Assembly (NCBI GenBank): GCA_902491375.1
Contig: CABUHE010000004.1
Span: 45,451 to 109,450 of the forward strand
Direction: 5' to 3'
Length of the DNA: 64,000 nucleotides
From: an uncultured Prevotella sp.
Lineage (GTDB): Bacteria > Bacteroidota > Bacteroidia > Bacteroidales > Bacteroidaceae
A model generated the notes under the pieces. The model made no database searches. It saw only the letters and a program-made list of their open reading frames with translations, and was not told where the DNA came from. This document shows, piece after piece, positions 40,536-47,992 of the stretch. The translations under genes were made by a program, and so were the position numbers. How positions within the stretch are numbered: position 1 is the stretch's first letter; the number at the start of each line of letters is the position of its first letter.

Positions 40536-41800
40536 AGAAAGCATTGCCCAACACCAAAGTGACCGTCAAGCTCAGAAGGTCAAGATACAAAGAAGAGTGG
40601 TATCTGATTATTGAATCGTACCCAGTTTACAAACGAGGCTCTAACAGAGCCAGCCGTGTGGTGGAATCCATCAACCGGACTATATCCACGCCTATTTGGG
40701 ATAAGTCATCCATCGCCCGCATCCTGCCGGACGGAAGTTTCAACTACAAGCCCAAGCGTGATTTGAACGGAATCATCCAATGCCGTTCCACTATCGACCA
40801 AGAAGCCTGTATCTATGCAGACAACGTCCGTAAGCTGCGTCAGCATGAATACGACAGTGCCATTCTTTACACCGACAAGGAGAATGAAATAGCCGCACAG
40901 AACGAGCGTGGCGAACAGGACTTCATCAAGTATTTCAACGGCATCATCAGCAAACGCCACCCCAACAGTTCCAATTCGATTATTGTTAATTGGATGCGTG
41001 TGGGCGAGCTGCTGAAAGTCTATTCGCAAGGGAATCCGATACCTTTCAAATCCATTTCCGTCAAACTGCTCGAAGATATTAAGATGTTCCTGCTCCGTGC
41101 CCCGATGGGAGGCAACAAGAAAGGAACTATCTCACAAAACACGGCTTCAACCTATTTCTCTATCGTCAAGGCCGGGCTGAAACAGGCTTTTATTGATGAA
41201 TACCTCACGGTTGACATCAGCGCAAAAGTGAAAGGCATCAGTTCTATAGAAAGACCTCGTGTCGCTCTTACCATGAATGAGGTGCAGATGCTGGTTGACA
41301 CTCCCTGCAAGGACGATGTTTTGAAGCGTGCGTTTCTCTTTTCCATCCTCACCGGATTACGGCATAGCGACATTCAATCCCTACGGTGGAAACAGATTCA
41401 ACAAACGAGCAAAGGTACATGGCAGGCCTTGGTGGTTCAACAAAAGACGAAACACCCCGATTATAAGCCCGTCACGGAACAGGCTCTCCAATTATGCGGT
41501 GAACGGCCTGACGATGATGAACGTCTGGTGTTTGAGGGGCTGACTGATGTTTCATGGATTTCCATACCATTGAAAGCATGGATAGAAGCATCGGGTATCA
41601 AGAAGCACGTAACCTTTCATTGCGGACGCCATAGCTACGCCTCGTTGTTGCTTGAAAACGGTGTGGACATCTATACAATTAAGTCCTTGATGGGACATAC
41701 TAACGTAAAGACTACGCAGATTTACACCCATCTTGTCGATGCGGCAAAGGAAAAAGCAGCCAATACGCTGCATATTGACAACTTGAGCCAATACAAGTAA
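40532..41800 (+). CDS. int: Tyrosine-type site-specific recombinase (integrase)
   Basis: A 422-residue integrase. The N-terminal part holds an arm-binding-like beta region and a SAM-like core-binding domain (about 135-240). The catalytic domain has Arg277 (TGLRHSDI), Lys in the beta-hairpin (QQKTKHP), His363-x-x-Arg366 (HCGRHSYA), His389 (MGHTNVKTT) and nucleophile Tyr398 (TQIYTHL), so the active site is complete. It should recombine the GAGGAAGTCAA core in dnaK with the element's circular form. Coupled to the HTH gene upstream; a good terminator follows. Confidence 0.93.
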   Translation: MKKALPNTKVTVKLRRSRYKEEWYLIIESYPVYKRGSNRASRVVESINRTISTPIWDKSSIARILPDGSFNYKPKRDLNGIIQCRSTIDQEACIYADNVRKLRQHEYDSAILYTDKENEIAAQNERGEQDFIKYFNGIISKRHPNSSNSIIVNWMRVGELLKVYSQGNPIPFKSISVKLLEDIKMFLLRAPMGGNKKGTISQNTASTYFSIVKAGLKQAFIDEYLTVDISAKVKGISSIERPRVALTMNEVQMLVDTPCKDDVLKRAFLFSILTGLRHSDIQSLRWKQIQQTSKGTWQALVVQQKTKHPDYKPVTEQALQLCGERPDDDERLVFEGLTDVSWISIPLKAWIEASGIKKHVTFHCGRHSYASLLLENGVDIYTIKSLMGHTNVKTTQIYTHLVDAAKEKAANTLHIDNLSQYK

Positions 41801-41867
41801 AGGTGGAAAGTTACACCATTGAACATCAGTGAGTTATAAAGATTGCCACCTCTTTTACCACCGTTTG

Positions 41868-41907
41868 CCCCTCATAAAGCACCCCACTTTTTGAGGGGTT
41901 TTCTTTT
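41868..41907 (+). terminator. Intrinsic terminator after the integrase
   Basis: CCCCTCA (41868-41874) and TGAGGGG (41892-41898), with a possible inner AAAG/CTTT pairing, followed by TTTTCTTTT. The rest of the gap to 42107 holds only the promoter of the next gene. Confidence 0.8.
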
Positions 41908-42073
41908 CCTTTCTACAATACTATATTGCTACCTGCCCTAATTTCGGCTTTTTTCTCCCTTTGTTTATTCTATCCGACTATTCCGGTCTTAATGAAACTT
42001 AAATCTGTCGGTGGTAAATAAGGGGCGGATTGGGGGCAATCGAGCACTTATTTAACCCCCGTAAGCATCCATA

Positions 42074-42082
42074 TACTTTTGC
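42074..42082 (+). promoter_or_regulatory. Bacteroidales -7 promoter element for the replication/mobilization genes
   Basis: TACTTTTGC fits TAnnTTTG and lies about 26 nt before the ATG at 42108. Confidence 0.55.
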
Positions 42083-42107
42083 GGCATCAACTTAAAAACG
42101 AAAGAAT

Positions 42108-42461
42108 ATGAGTTATACCGTAAATTCATTCGAGGAAATGCCTAACGCACTGTCCTACCTGATTAAAACAGTTGAAGAACTGCAATCTACCGTAAAAGCC
42201 TTGCTGCATAAGCAGGCAAGTGATTCACCTAAATGGATGGATATAGATGAACTTTGCGCCTATCTTCCCTCACATCCGGCCAAGCAGACGGTTTATGGAT
42301 GGGTGTCGGCCAAGCAGATACCCGTACATAAGATAAATAAGGCTTTGGCTTTTCTCCAATCGGAAATAGATGACTGGTTGAAGAACAAGGTGCATAAGAC
42401 TCAGGCTGAGCTAATGCAGGAGGCTGAACGTTTTGTCAAATCCAAAAAGATTATCAGGTAA
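42108..42461 (+). CDS. Helix-turn-helix (excisionase-family) DNA-binding protein
   Basis: A 117-residue protein. A short N-terminal coiled coil ('LIKTVEELQSTVKALLHKQ') is followed by an HTH_17-type domain ('WMDIDELCAYLPSHPAKQTVYGWVSAKQIPVHKINKALAFLQSEIDDWL'), then a basic tail. Small proteins of this type precede the VirE/primase genes in Bacteroides mobilizable elements and may regulate or assist replication or excision. The next start is 2 bases after this stop. Confidence 0.75.
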   Translation: MSYTVNSFEEMPNALSYLIKTVEELQSTVKALLHKQASDSPKWMDIDELCAYLPSHPAKQTVYGWVSAKQIPVHKINKALAFLQSEIDDWLKNKVHKTQAELMQEAERFVKSKKIIR

Positions 42462-42462
42462 T

Positions 42463-43059
42463 ATGGAAGCGACAGACTATTGTTTCTCATTCTTCCGCAA
42501 GCCCATTCAGAACACTGAGCCGTTAAGGGCGATAGGCATTGTGGATGTGTACCGCTATGTGGTCGGCCATTATGCCCGTCCGCAAACAGAAGCCCTGCGT
42601 TCAATGGCTTCTCCTGCTGATGCCAAGAGATACAAGGCTGCCCACTTTGACTATTGTACTTTCTCCGGTCTTTTCCGTAAGCGGAATGAAAAGGAATTGA
42701 TAATGCACTCCGGACTTATGTGCCTGGATTTTGACCACGTGGAGGATATGGGAATGGTGAAGCAACAGCTTCTCAATCATGAGTATTTTGATACGGAACT
42801 ATTGTTTACCAGTCCTTCGGGGAATGGATTGAAGTGGGTTATACCTGTGGACTTGAAAGGATGGGAGCACTCAAGGTTCTTCAAGGCCGTTGCCAACTGT
42901 ATTCGTGCAACAGGCTTGCCAATGGTGGATATGTCGGGAAGCGATGTGGCACGTGCCTGCTTCCTGCCTTACGACCCACAAGCATACATTAACCCTAAAT
43001 ACAACGAATATGTCAAAGAAAATATTTTCCGCCCAAGATTGGGAGAATGTCCCTTTTGA
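42463..43059 (+). CDS. VirE N-terminal / BT4734-like protein (primase-type)
   Basis: About 198 residues from the ATG at 42463; an in-frame ATG at 42433 lies inside the upstream gene. The 'MHSGLMCLDFDHVEDMGMVKQQL' and 'LFTSPSGNGLKWVIPVD' segments match the BT4734/VirE-N family, which resembles archaeo-eukaryotic primase domains with acidic metal ligands (LDFDH). It overlaps the following DUF3987 gene by 50 nt. In many elements the two are fused into one VirE-like polypeptide, so this is probably a split form of the same replication module. Confidence 0.75.
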   Translation: MEATDYCFSFFRKPIQNTEPLRAIGIVDVYRYVVGHYARPQTEALRSMASPADAKRYKAAHFDYCTFSGLFRKRNEKELIMHSGLMCLDFDHVEDMGMVKQQLLNHEYFDTELLFTSPSGNGLKWVIPVDLKGWEHSRFFKAVANCIRATGLPMVDMSGSDVARACFLPYDPQAYINPKYNEYVKENIFRPRLGECPF

Positions 43060-44827
43060 GAATGGTGTTCCAACATTGCCCAAATTGCTTCCTGCTCCCA
43101 ATCCAGCCTCTGATAATAAAGAGGAAGAAGTAGAACGTATCATCAGAGAAATAGAACAGCGTGCCGTTGACATCGCACCTGAATATAAGGATTGGGTGGA
43201 ACTAGGCTTTGCTTTGGTTGACGGATTGGGCGAGAACGGAAGGGAGTATTACCACCGCATCAGTCGGTTTCATCCGGACTATCAAAGGGAACAAACAGAC
43301 AAGCAATATACCCATTGCCTGCAAGCCAAAGGGCAAGGCGTTACCATCCGCTCGTTCTTTCATTTGGCTGGTCAGGCTGGTATTCCTTTAAGTCCGGTAG
43401 AGGAACAGCATTTATCCATTTTACCAAATATCCAAAATGGTAAAACGGGCAAATGGATAAAATCAGCCGATGAGCTTCCGGCATTTCCTGAAAGTGTGTT
43501 CGAGCAGCTTCCGCCATTTTTAAGTGAGGTCGTCAGCAACTCCATTTCAGAAGATGACCGCGACACCATTCTGATTGGGGCGATTGTATGCCTGTCGGTC
43601 TGCTTTCACAATGTCTGTGGTGTGTATGACGAGCGCATTGTTTATCCCAACCTCTACTTGTTTGTCGTGGCTGATGCAGGAATGGGCAAGGGCGCGTTGA
43701 CTTTATGCCGTGAGTTGGTGGCTCCCATTAACCGTAATCTGCATGAGCTTTCGCAACGAATGGAGCAGGAATACAAGGAAGCGATGAACACCTATATCAA
43801 AAGCAAGAAGTCGGACGGTGCAGCTATGCCGACTGAGCCGCCTATGCGTATGCTTATCATCCCGGCCAATAGCAGCGCAAGTTCCTTGTTGAAGATATTG
43901 GGCGATAATGACGGTGTCGGGCTGTTATTCGAATCTGAAGGTGACACGTTAAGCCAAACATTGAAGTCGGATTACGGCAACTATTCCGATGTGCTGCGCA
44001 AGGCGCTCCACCATGAGCTGGTCAGTCTGAGCCGACGCAAGGATAGGGAGTATTGCGAAGTCAGCAATCCGAGGGTGTCTGTAGCGTTAGCCGGAACGCC
44101 CGAACAGGTAAGGCGGTTGATACCCGATGCGGAGAACGGACTGATGAGCCGATTCTGTTTTTACATCATCCGTTTTAAGCGTGGTATCAGAAATGTGTTT
44201 GCCACAAGTGATATTTCCCAATCCAAAAATACCATGTTCCGTATATTGGGCGACCGCTTCTGTCATCTGCATGAAGAGTTCGTGAATCATGGCAGCTATT
44301 CATTTTCCCTTCCCTCTGTTTTGCAGGAACAGTTCATCGAATACCTTAGCCGGGTGAATGAAGAATGCTGTGACGAAGTGGACAACAGGATGCAGGGTAT
44401 AGTCAGACGCATGGGGCTTATTGCGTACCGCATCATGATGGTGCTGACCACTGTCCGGCATTTGGAAAATGTGTACAATGTGCAGGTGGATTCTGATGGT
44501 ATTGTCCGGTTGGTTTGCCAAGAATCGGACTACTTCGTTGCCATGAACATCTGCGACACGTTGCTCTATCATGCCGTTTTTATTTATCGGAATCTGTCAG
44601 GAAGTCAGAACAAATCATCCGCTTCCATTTTGCAGGAAACGGGTGTGGCGGCACGGAGGAATACCCTTTATAATATGTTGCCCGAGACGTTCACAAAGAA
44701 AGACTACGATGCGGCGGTCTTGGCCTTGGGAGAGAATGGCAGCACGGCAGCAAAATGGATAGAAGCCTTTATCAGAAGCGGCAAACTATGCCGTATTGAA
44801 CAAGGAAAGTACAGGAAGATTTTTTGA
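43010..44827 (+). CDS. PriCT-2 / DUF3987 primase-helicase-like protein
   Basis: About 605 residues from the ATG at 43010; a longer frame opens at 42890 within the upstream gene. Residues about 35-120 look like a primase C-terminal (PriCT-2) domain ('YKDWVELGFALVDGLGENGREYYHRISRFHPDY'). A DUF3987 P-loop ATPase-like region follows, with a modified Walker A 'VADAGMGKGAL' that has Gly where Ser/Thr is usual, and 'GVGLLFESEGDTL' as the Walker B region. 'SVALAGTPEQVRRLI' and 'ENGLMSRFCFYII' are typical of the family. It probably acts in element replication after transfer. Confidence 0.75.
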   Translation: MSKKIFSAQDWENVPFENGVPTLPKLLPAPNPASDNKEEEVERIIREIEQRAVDIAPEYKDWVELGFALVDGLGENGREYYHRISRFHPDYQREQTDKQYTHCLQAKGQGVTIRSFFHLAGQAGIPLSPVEEQHLSILPNIQNGKTGKWIKSADELPAFPESVFEQLPPFLSEVVSNSISEDDRDTILIGAIVCLSVCFHNVCGVYDERIVYPNLYLFVVADAGMGKGALTLCRELVAPINRNLHELSQRMEQEYKEAMNTYIKSKKSDGAAMPTEPPMRMLIIPANSSASSLLKILGDNDGVGLLFESEGDTLSQTLKSDYGNYSDVLRKALHHELVSLSRRKDREYCEVSNPRVSVALAGTPEQVRRLIPDAENGLMSRFCFYIIRFKRGIRNVFATSDISQSKNTMFRILGDRFCHLHEEFVNHGSYSFSLPSVLQEQFIEYLSRVNEECCDEVDNRMQGIVRRMGLIAYRIMMVLTTVRHLENVYNVQVDSDGIVRLVCQESDYFVAMNICDTLLYHAVFIYRNLSGSQNKSSASILQETGVAARRNTLYNMLPETFTKKDYDAAVLALGENGSTAAKWIEAFIRSGKLCRIEQGKYRKIF

Positions 44828-44840
44828 GTGGCCAGTTTGT

Positions 44841-44879
44841 GTTTTAGTGTCACTAAAACCTTTGCGGCAAGCGGCAAAG
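44841..44879. other. Candidate origin of transfer (oriT)
   Basis: Two adjacent dyads lie in the 95-nt gap before mobC. GTTTTAGTG-T-CACTAAAAC (44841-44859) has perfect 9-bp arms. CTTTGC-GGCAAGCG-GCAAAG (44860-44879) has 6-bp arms and a repeated GCGGCAA. Position directly upstream of mobC and relaxase genes and paired inverted repeats are usual for an oriT; the nick site cannot be read. Confidence 0.55.
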
Positions 44880-44922
44880 CTGTCCACTCAAAATACTCAA
44901 AAAATCAACATCAACAAGCTAT

Positions 44923-45297
44923 ATGAATACAGAAAGCAAAAAGTCCGGAGGTCGCCCGAAGCTGGCGAGTTATCAGAAACGCACGAGGTGCTTCCGTGTC
45001 ATGTTCAATGAGAACGACTACATTTATATTCAGTCGAAGGCGGAACTGGCCGGACTGTCTGTCAATGAATTTTGCCATCAGGCGGCAATGGACTGTCAGG
45101 TTTCCCAGCGCATCAGTCCCGAACTGGTATCTGCCATCCGTGACCTTTCAGGCATAGCCAACAATGTCAATCAGATTGCCCATCAGATGCACATCCACGG
45201 ATTGGAGGCAGTCAAGCAACATTGCGTCACCATCATCACTGAAATAAGTAGGATTATTGCACAAATAAAGAACGACAGCCATGATAGCGAACATTAA
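44923..45297 (+). CDS. mobC: Mobilization protein MobC
   Basis: A 124-residue basic protein of the MobC relaxosome family: a ribbon-helix-helix-like N-terminus ('RTRCFRVMFNENDYIYIQSKAELAGLSVNEFCHQAA') and the diagnostic 'LSGIANNVNQIAHQMHIHG' helix. It would bind oriT and help the relaxase open the strands. It lies just after the candidate oriT and overlaps the relaxase gene by 17 nt. Confidence 0.88.
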   Translation: MNTESKKSGGRPKLASYQKRTRCFRVMFNENDYIYIQSKAELAGLSVNEFCHQAAMDCQVSQRISPELVSAIRDLSGIANNVNQIAHQMHIHGLEAVKQHCVTIITEISRIIAQIKNDSHDSEH

Positions 45298-46183
45298 AAC
45301 GAGAGTGGATTTCGGGGGCATCGTGAACTACGCCAACGACCAAAAGAACAAGAAGAAGAGTGCTACGCTGTTGGCACATGAGGGAGTTTGCGCTGTCAGC
45401 AACAAGGCCATTGCGGACTCTTTCCAGATACAGGCATCCATGCGCCCGAAAGTGAAAAGTCCGGTAAAGCATGTTTCTCTGGCTTTCTCGCCAAACGATG
45501 CGGCACGTTTCTCTAACGATGAGAAAGGGAATGCGCTCATGGTGGAAATTGCCCGGAAATGGATGGAGCGGATGGGTATTCGCAACACGCAATATATCAT
45601 AGCCCGGCACCACGATACCAGGCATCCTCATTGCCACTTGGTGTTTAACCGGATAGACAATGACGGCAACCTTATATCCGACAGCAACGAAAGGATACGC
45701 AGTACGAAAGTATGCCGTGCGCTGACGGAGGAGTACGGACTTTATCTCGCTCCCAAAAACAGCAAAGCAAGGAATAAAAGCAGATTACGACCTCACCAAC
45801 TTCGGAAGCACAATCTCCGTGCCGCCGCTTTGGATGCGTTGACTGAATCCCATTCATGGAAAGATTTCCTGTCCGCACTGAAAGTTCGGAGCATAGACAT
45901 CCGTTTTAACCGGAGTCAAGCCTCAGACAATGTGCGTGGTATTTCTTTCAGTCAGGACGGCTTCAGTTTAGCTGGCTCCACGCTTGACCGTGACTTGAGC
46001 TTTAACAGTCTTTGTTCGACATTAGGAAGTCTGACGGAGGAATTGCTCCTTCAACCCCATCAGGCAATCGTTTCCAATGCTGGTGGCGGAGGAACAAACA
46101 ACAGCCTTGGATGGCGTGATGAAAAAGACAAGAACAAGCAAAAGGACGAACCATTTTATAAACCCTTTAAACGTAGAAGATAA
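45281..46183 (+). CDS. mobA: Relaxase / mobilization nuclease
   Basis: A 300-residue relaxase of the Relaxase/MobA superfamily. The histidine triad that binds metal is seen as His111-Asp112...His115-Pro-His117-Cys-His119-Leu-Val-Phe. The N-terminal 'GGIVNYAND' holds Tyr17, a candidate nucleophile. The C-terminal part is basic with a glycine-rich 'SNAGGGGTNNS' segment. It would nick oriT and lead the strand into a helper's conjugation machine, since no secretion genes are present. The size is typical of Bacteroides mobilizable elements. Its stop overlaps the next start. Confidence 0.9.
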   Translation: MIANIKTRVDFGGIVNYANDQKNKKKSATLLAHEGVCAVSNKAIADSFQIQASMRPKVKSPVKHVSLAFSPNDAARFSNDEKGNALMVEIARKWMERMGIRNTQYIIARHHDTRHPHCHLVFNRIDNDGNLISDSNERIRSTKVCRALTEEYGLYLAPKNSKARNKSRLRPHQLRKHNLRAAALDALTESHSWKDFLSALKVRSIDIRFNRSQASDNVRGISFSQDGFSLAGSTLDRDLSFNSLCSTLGSLTEELLLQPHQAIVSNAGGGGTNNSLGWRDEKDKNKQKDEPFYKPFKRRR

Positions 46184-46836
46184 TGAAAGAAGATGTGATA
46201 GCTGCAAATCTCGCAAATCTGCGGAAAAGTATAAATGAATTAAAAGAAAGCGTTGACAAGCTGAGCAACAACTCATCCCAACTGGTACAGTCAGCGGTAT
46301 CTCCCATTGATGAGCGGACTGTTTACAACAGCGTTGCCAAAAGTTTCTGCAACTGTTGGAACGATGCCTTGTCGATATTGAAGAAGTCTGTACGGAAAGA
46401 ACAGCCGGACAAAATCCCTTTATCTAAGTGGATTCCCAAACTGATAGACTTGCTTAAACGGAAGTTCAGCCTGATAGACTATCTCTATATTCATGTTTGC
46501 GATTACAACACGAATCGCTTGAAGATAGAAGCCAATACGGAAAGAATCCTCAAAAGACAGAATGAAATACTCGCAAGAGTTAATGAATTGAGGTGTCCGC
46601 TGACTATCATGCCACCCAACGTCAATGGATTGTTTATACGTGGTTATCACTTCAAACTCCGTTATGTGATAATTGTTGTCATTGCTATTTTTGCATGGGC
46701 TGTGGCGGCTTCATTCAGCAGCATGAAATATAAGGAGGAAGCATTCGCACATTATTCCATGTATCGGGCGATAAAGGAGCAGCATCAGTATCTGATGGAA
46801 AGAACTAGCATAAAAGTGAAAAGAAGTACGGAATAA
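46183..46836 (+). CDS. Mobilization accessory protein with one membrane segment
   Basis: A 217-residue protein: an N-terminal coiled coil ('LANLRKSINELKESVDKLSNNSSQL'), a charged middle, one transmembrane segment ('YVIIVVIAIFAWAVAASF', about 163-181) and a short C-terminal tail. Its start lies within the relaxase stop codon, giving the common mobC-relaxase-membrane protein order. It may anchor or tether the relaxosome to the membrane or coupling protein. I do not recognise a named family. Confidence 0.65.
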   Translation: MKEDVIAANLANLRKSINELKESVDKLSNNSSQLVQSAVSPIDERTVYNSVAKSFCNCWNDALSILKKSVRKEQPDKIPLSKWIPKLIDLLKRKFSLIDYLYIHVCDYNTNRLKIEANTERILKRQNEILARVNELRCPLTIMPPNVNGLFIRGYHFKLRYVIIVVIAIFAWAVAASFSSMKYKEEAFAHYSMYRAIKEQHQYLMERTSIKVKRSTE

Positions 46837-46846
46837 TCTGAAAATC

Positions 46847-47380
46847 CTATGGATGTTTTGTTTTCCCGTATGAAGATTGGGGCTCTGCGGCCATAAGGTT
46901 ATTGACGCTTTCTGGTATTTCGTATGTCTTGACTTTACGGTCTTCAAGGTAAATGTGATTTAAGGTGTATGCCAATGATTCCAATGTCTGCATCCGGATT
47001 TTAGGCTTCAGCTGACATTCCCATATAGTGATGCAATGCCAACCCATAGCTGCGAGTTGGCATTGTTCCTTTTTATCACGTTCCTTATTCCGTTCAATTT
47101 TCTTTTGCCAAAAGTCGATGTTTGTCTTAGGCAGGCGAAAGTATTTGCAATTCTCATGACCATGCCAAAAACAGCCGTTCACAAAGATGACCGTGCGGTA
47201 TTTACGCAGCACCAGATCAGGATGAACGGGCAGACGTGGATGGTTGAGCTGATAGCGGAAGCACCGGCAAAAAGGAATTTCCCTCAGTAATAATTGGGGG
47301 TTTGTGTTCTTGGAACAGATAGTAGCTTTGTAACAATGATGTTGTTTTTCCGTCAGTTTGTCCGTAGAGTTTTCATTTTC
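46847..47380 (-). pseudogene. vsr: vsr-type very-short-patch-repair endonuclease, damaged at the N-terminus
   Basis: The conserved part is clear: 'TVIFVNGCFWHGHENCKYFRLPKTNIDFW' with the active-site histidine/tryptophan block. The first usable start is the GTG at 47212, which lacks about 55 N-terminal residues. The same frame is open upstream to 47380 and encodes recognisable Vsr sequence ('TDKLTEKQ', 'SKNTNPQ', 'LPVHPDLVLRKY' with the catalytic Asp) but has no ATG before a TGA at 47381-47383. An ATG at 47374-47376 is one base out of frame: five As instead of four after it would give MKNSTDKLTEKQ, a normal Vsr start. So a 1-nt deletion probably broke the gene. No cytosine methyltransferase partner is nearby. 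Confidence 0.75.
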
Positions 47381-47708
47381 TCATTGTAGTATTTATTAGA
47401 GCTTGATGTTCAATAGTTTGTATGTTATACGGTAGAAAAGTAATGTTCAGAATTCCATTGGATTCAAAATATAAGGGTGGCTATATATGGAATCTAGCCT
47501 TCAAAAAAACAATAGAGGTTGTGGTATGTATTGTGGATATGGGTGTCATAGATAGACATAATTTTTTCTTTGCAAGCTTATTGATGTATATAGAGAATGT
47601 CTTATTTTATATCAAGCGTATATATGATACACTTAAAGTAAAATATGCTGTGTTGAAAGTTTAATATAGAGGGATTTGAGTGTTATATCTTTGTTTTGTC
47701 GGTTTTTC

Positions 47709-47740
47709 TTTGGCTCTTTCAGATATTTGCACTATTTTTG
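47709..47740 (+). promoter_or_regulatory. Bacteroidales promoter of the BREX operon
   Basis: TTTG at 47709-47712 and TATTTTTG at 47733-47740, spaced 20 nt, match the -33 TTTG / -7 TAnnTTTG consensus. Transcription would start about 47747, at the dyad and just before the XRE start codon. The stretch from about 47390 to here is A+T-rich and holds nothing I can call. Confidence 0.7.
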
Positions 47741-47746
47741 CATTTT

Positions 47747-47764
47747 ATTACAAGAAGTTGTAAT
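47747..47764. promoter_or_regulatory. 18-bp dyad, candidate operator for the XRE regulator
   Basis: ATTACAAGAAGTTGTAAT: perfect 7-bp arms around GAAG, lying between the -7 element and the XRE start codon. This is the position expected for autoregulatory repression by the XRE protein encoded directly after it. Confidence 0.55.
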
Positions 47765-47767
47765 GCG

Positions 47768-47986
47768 ATGAAAACAGAAGATAAGCCTATACCGATAAAC
47801 CGAATAAAAGCTGTATTGGCAGAAAAACAAATTTCAGCTAAACAGCTTAGTGTCGCTGTTGGTAAAAATGAAACCACAATATCGCGATGGTGTAATAACA
47901 AAATTCAGCCGTCAGTTACACAACTTCAAGAAATAGCTCACATCCTTGATGTGGATGTGAGAGAATTATTATGTCCAACTAAGTAA
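47768..47986 (+). CDS. XRE-family HTH regulator of the BREX operon
   Basis: A 72-residue Cro/C1-type HTH protein from the ATG at 47768. A longer in-frame start at 47696 is ruled out because it would lie upstream of the promoter's own start point. The domain 'NRIKAVLAEKQISAKQLSVAVGKNETTISRWCNNKIQPSVTQLQEIAHILDVDVRELL' covers nearly the whole protein. It is 6 nt upstream of brxP and therefore the first gene of the operon. Other BREX and defence loci carry small repressors in this position. Autorepression through the 47747-47764 dyad is inferred. Confidence 0.85.
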   Translation: MKTEDKPIPINRIKAVLAEKQISAKQLSVAVGKNETTISRWCNNKIQPSVTQLQEIAHILDVDVRELLCPTK

Positions 47987-47992
47987 TTACGT

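Noticed and set aside
47422..47664. 80-codon frame between vsr and the XRE gene
   Set aside because: A+T-rich, no ribosome-binding site, no homology I recognise, and placed upstream of the BREX promoter. Could be a remnant, but not supportable as a gene.
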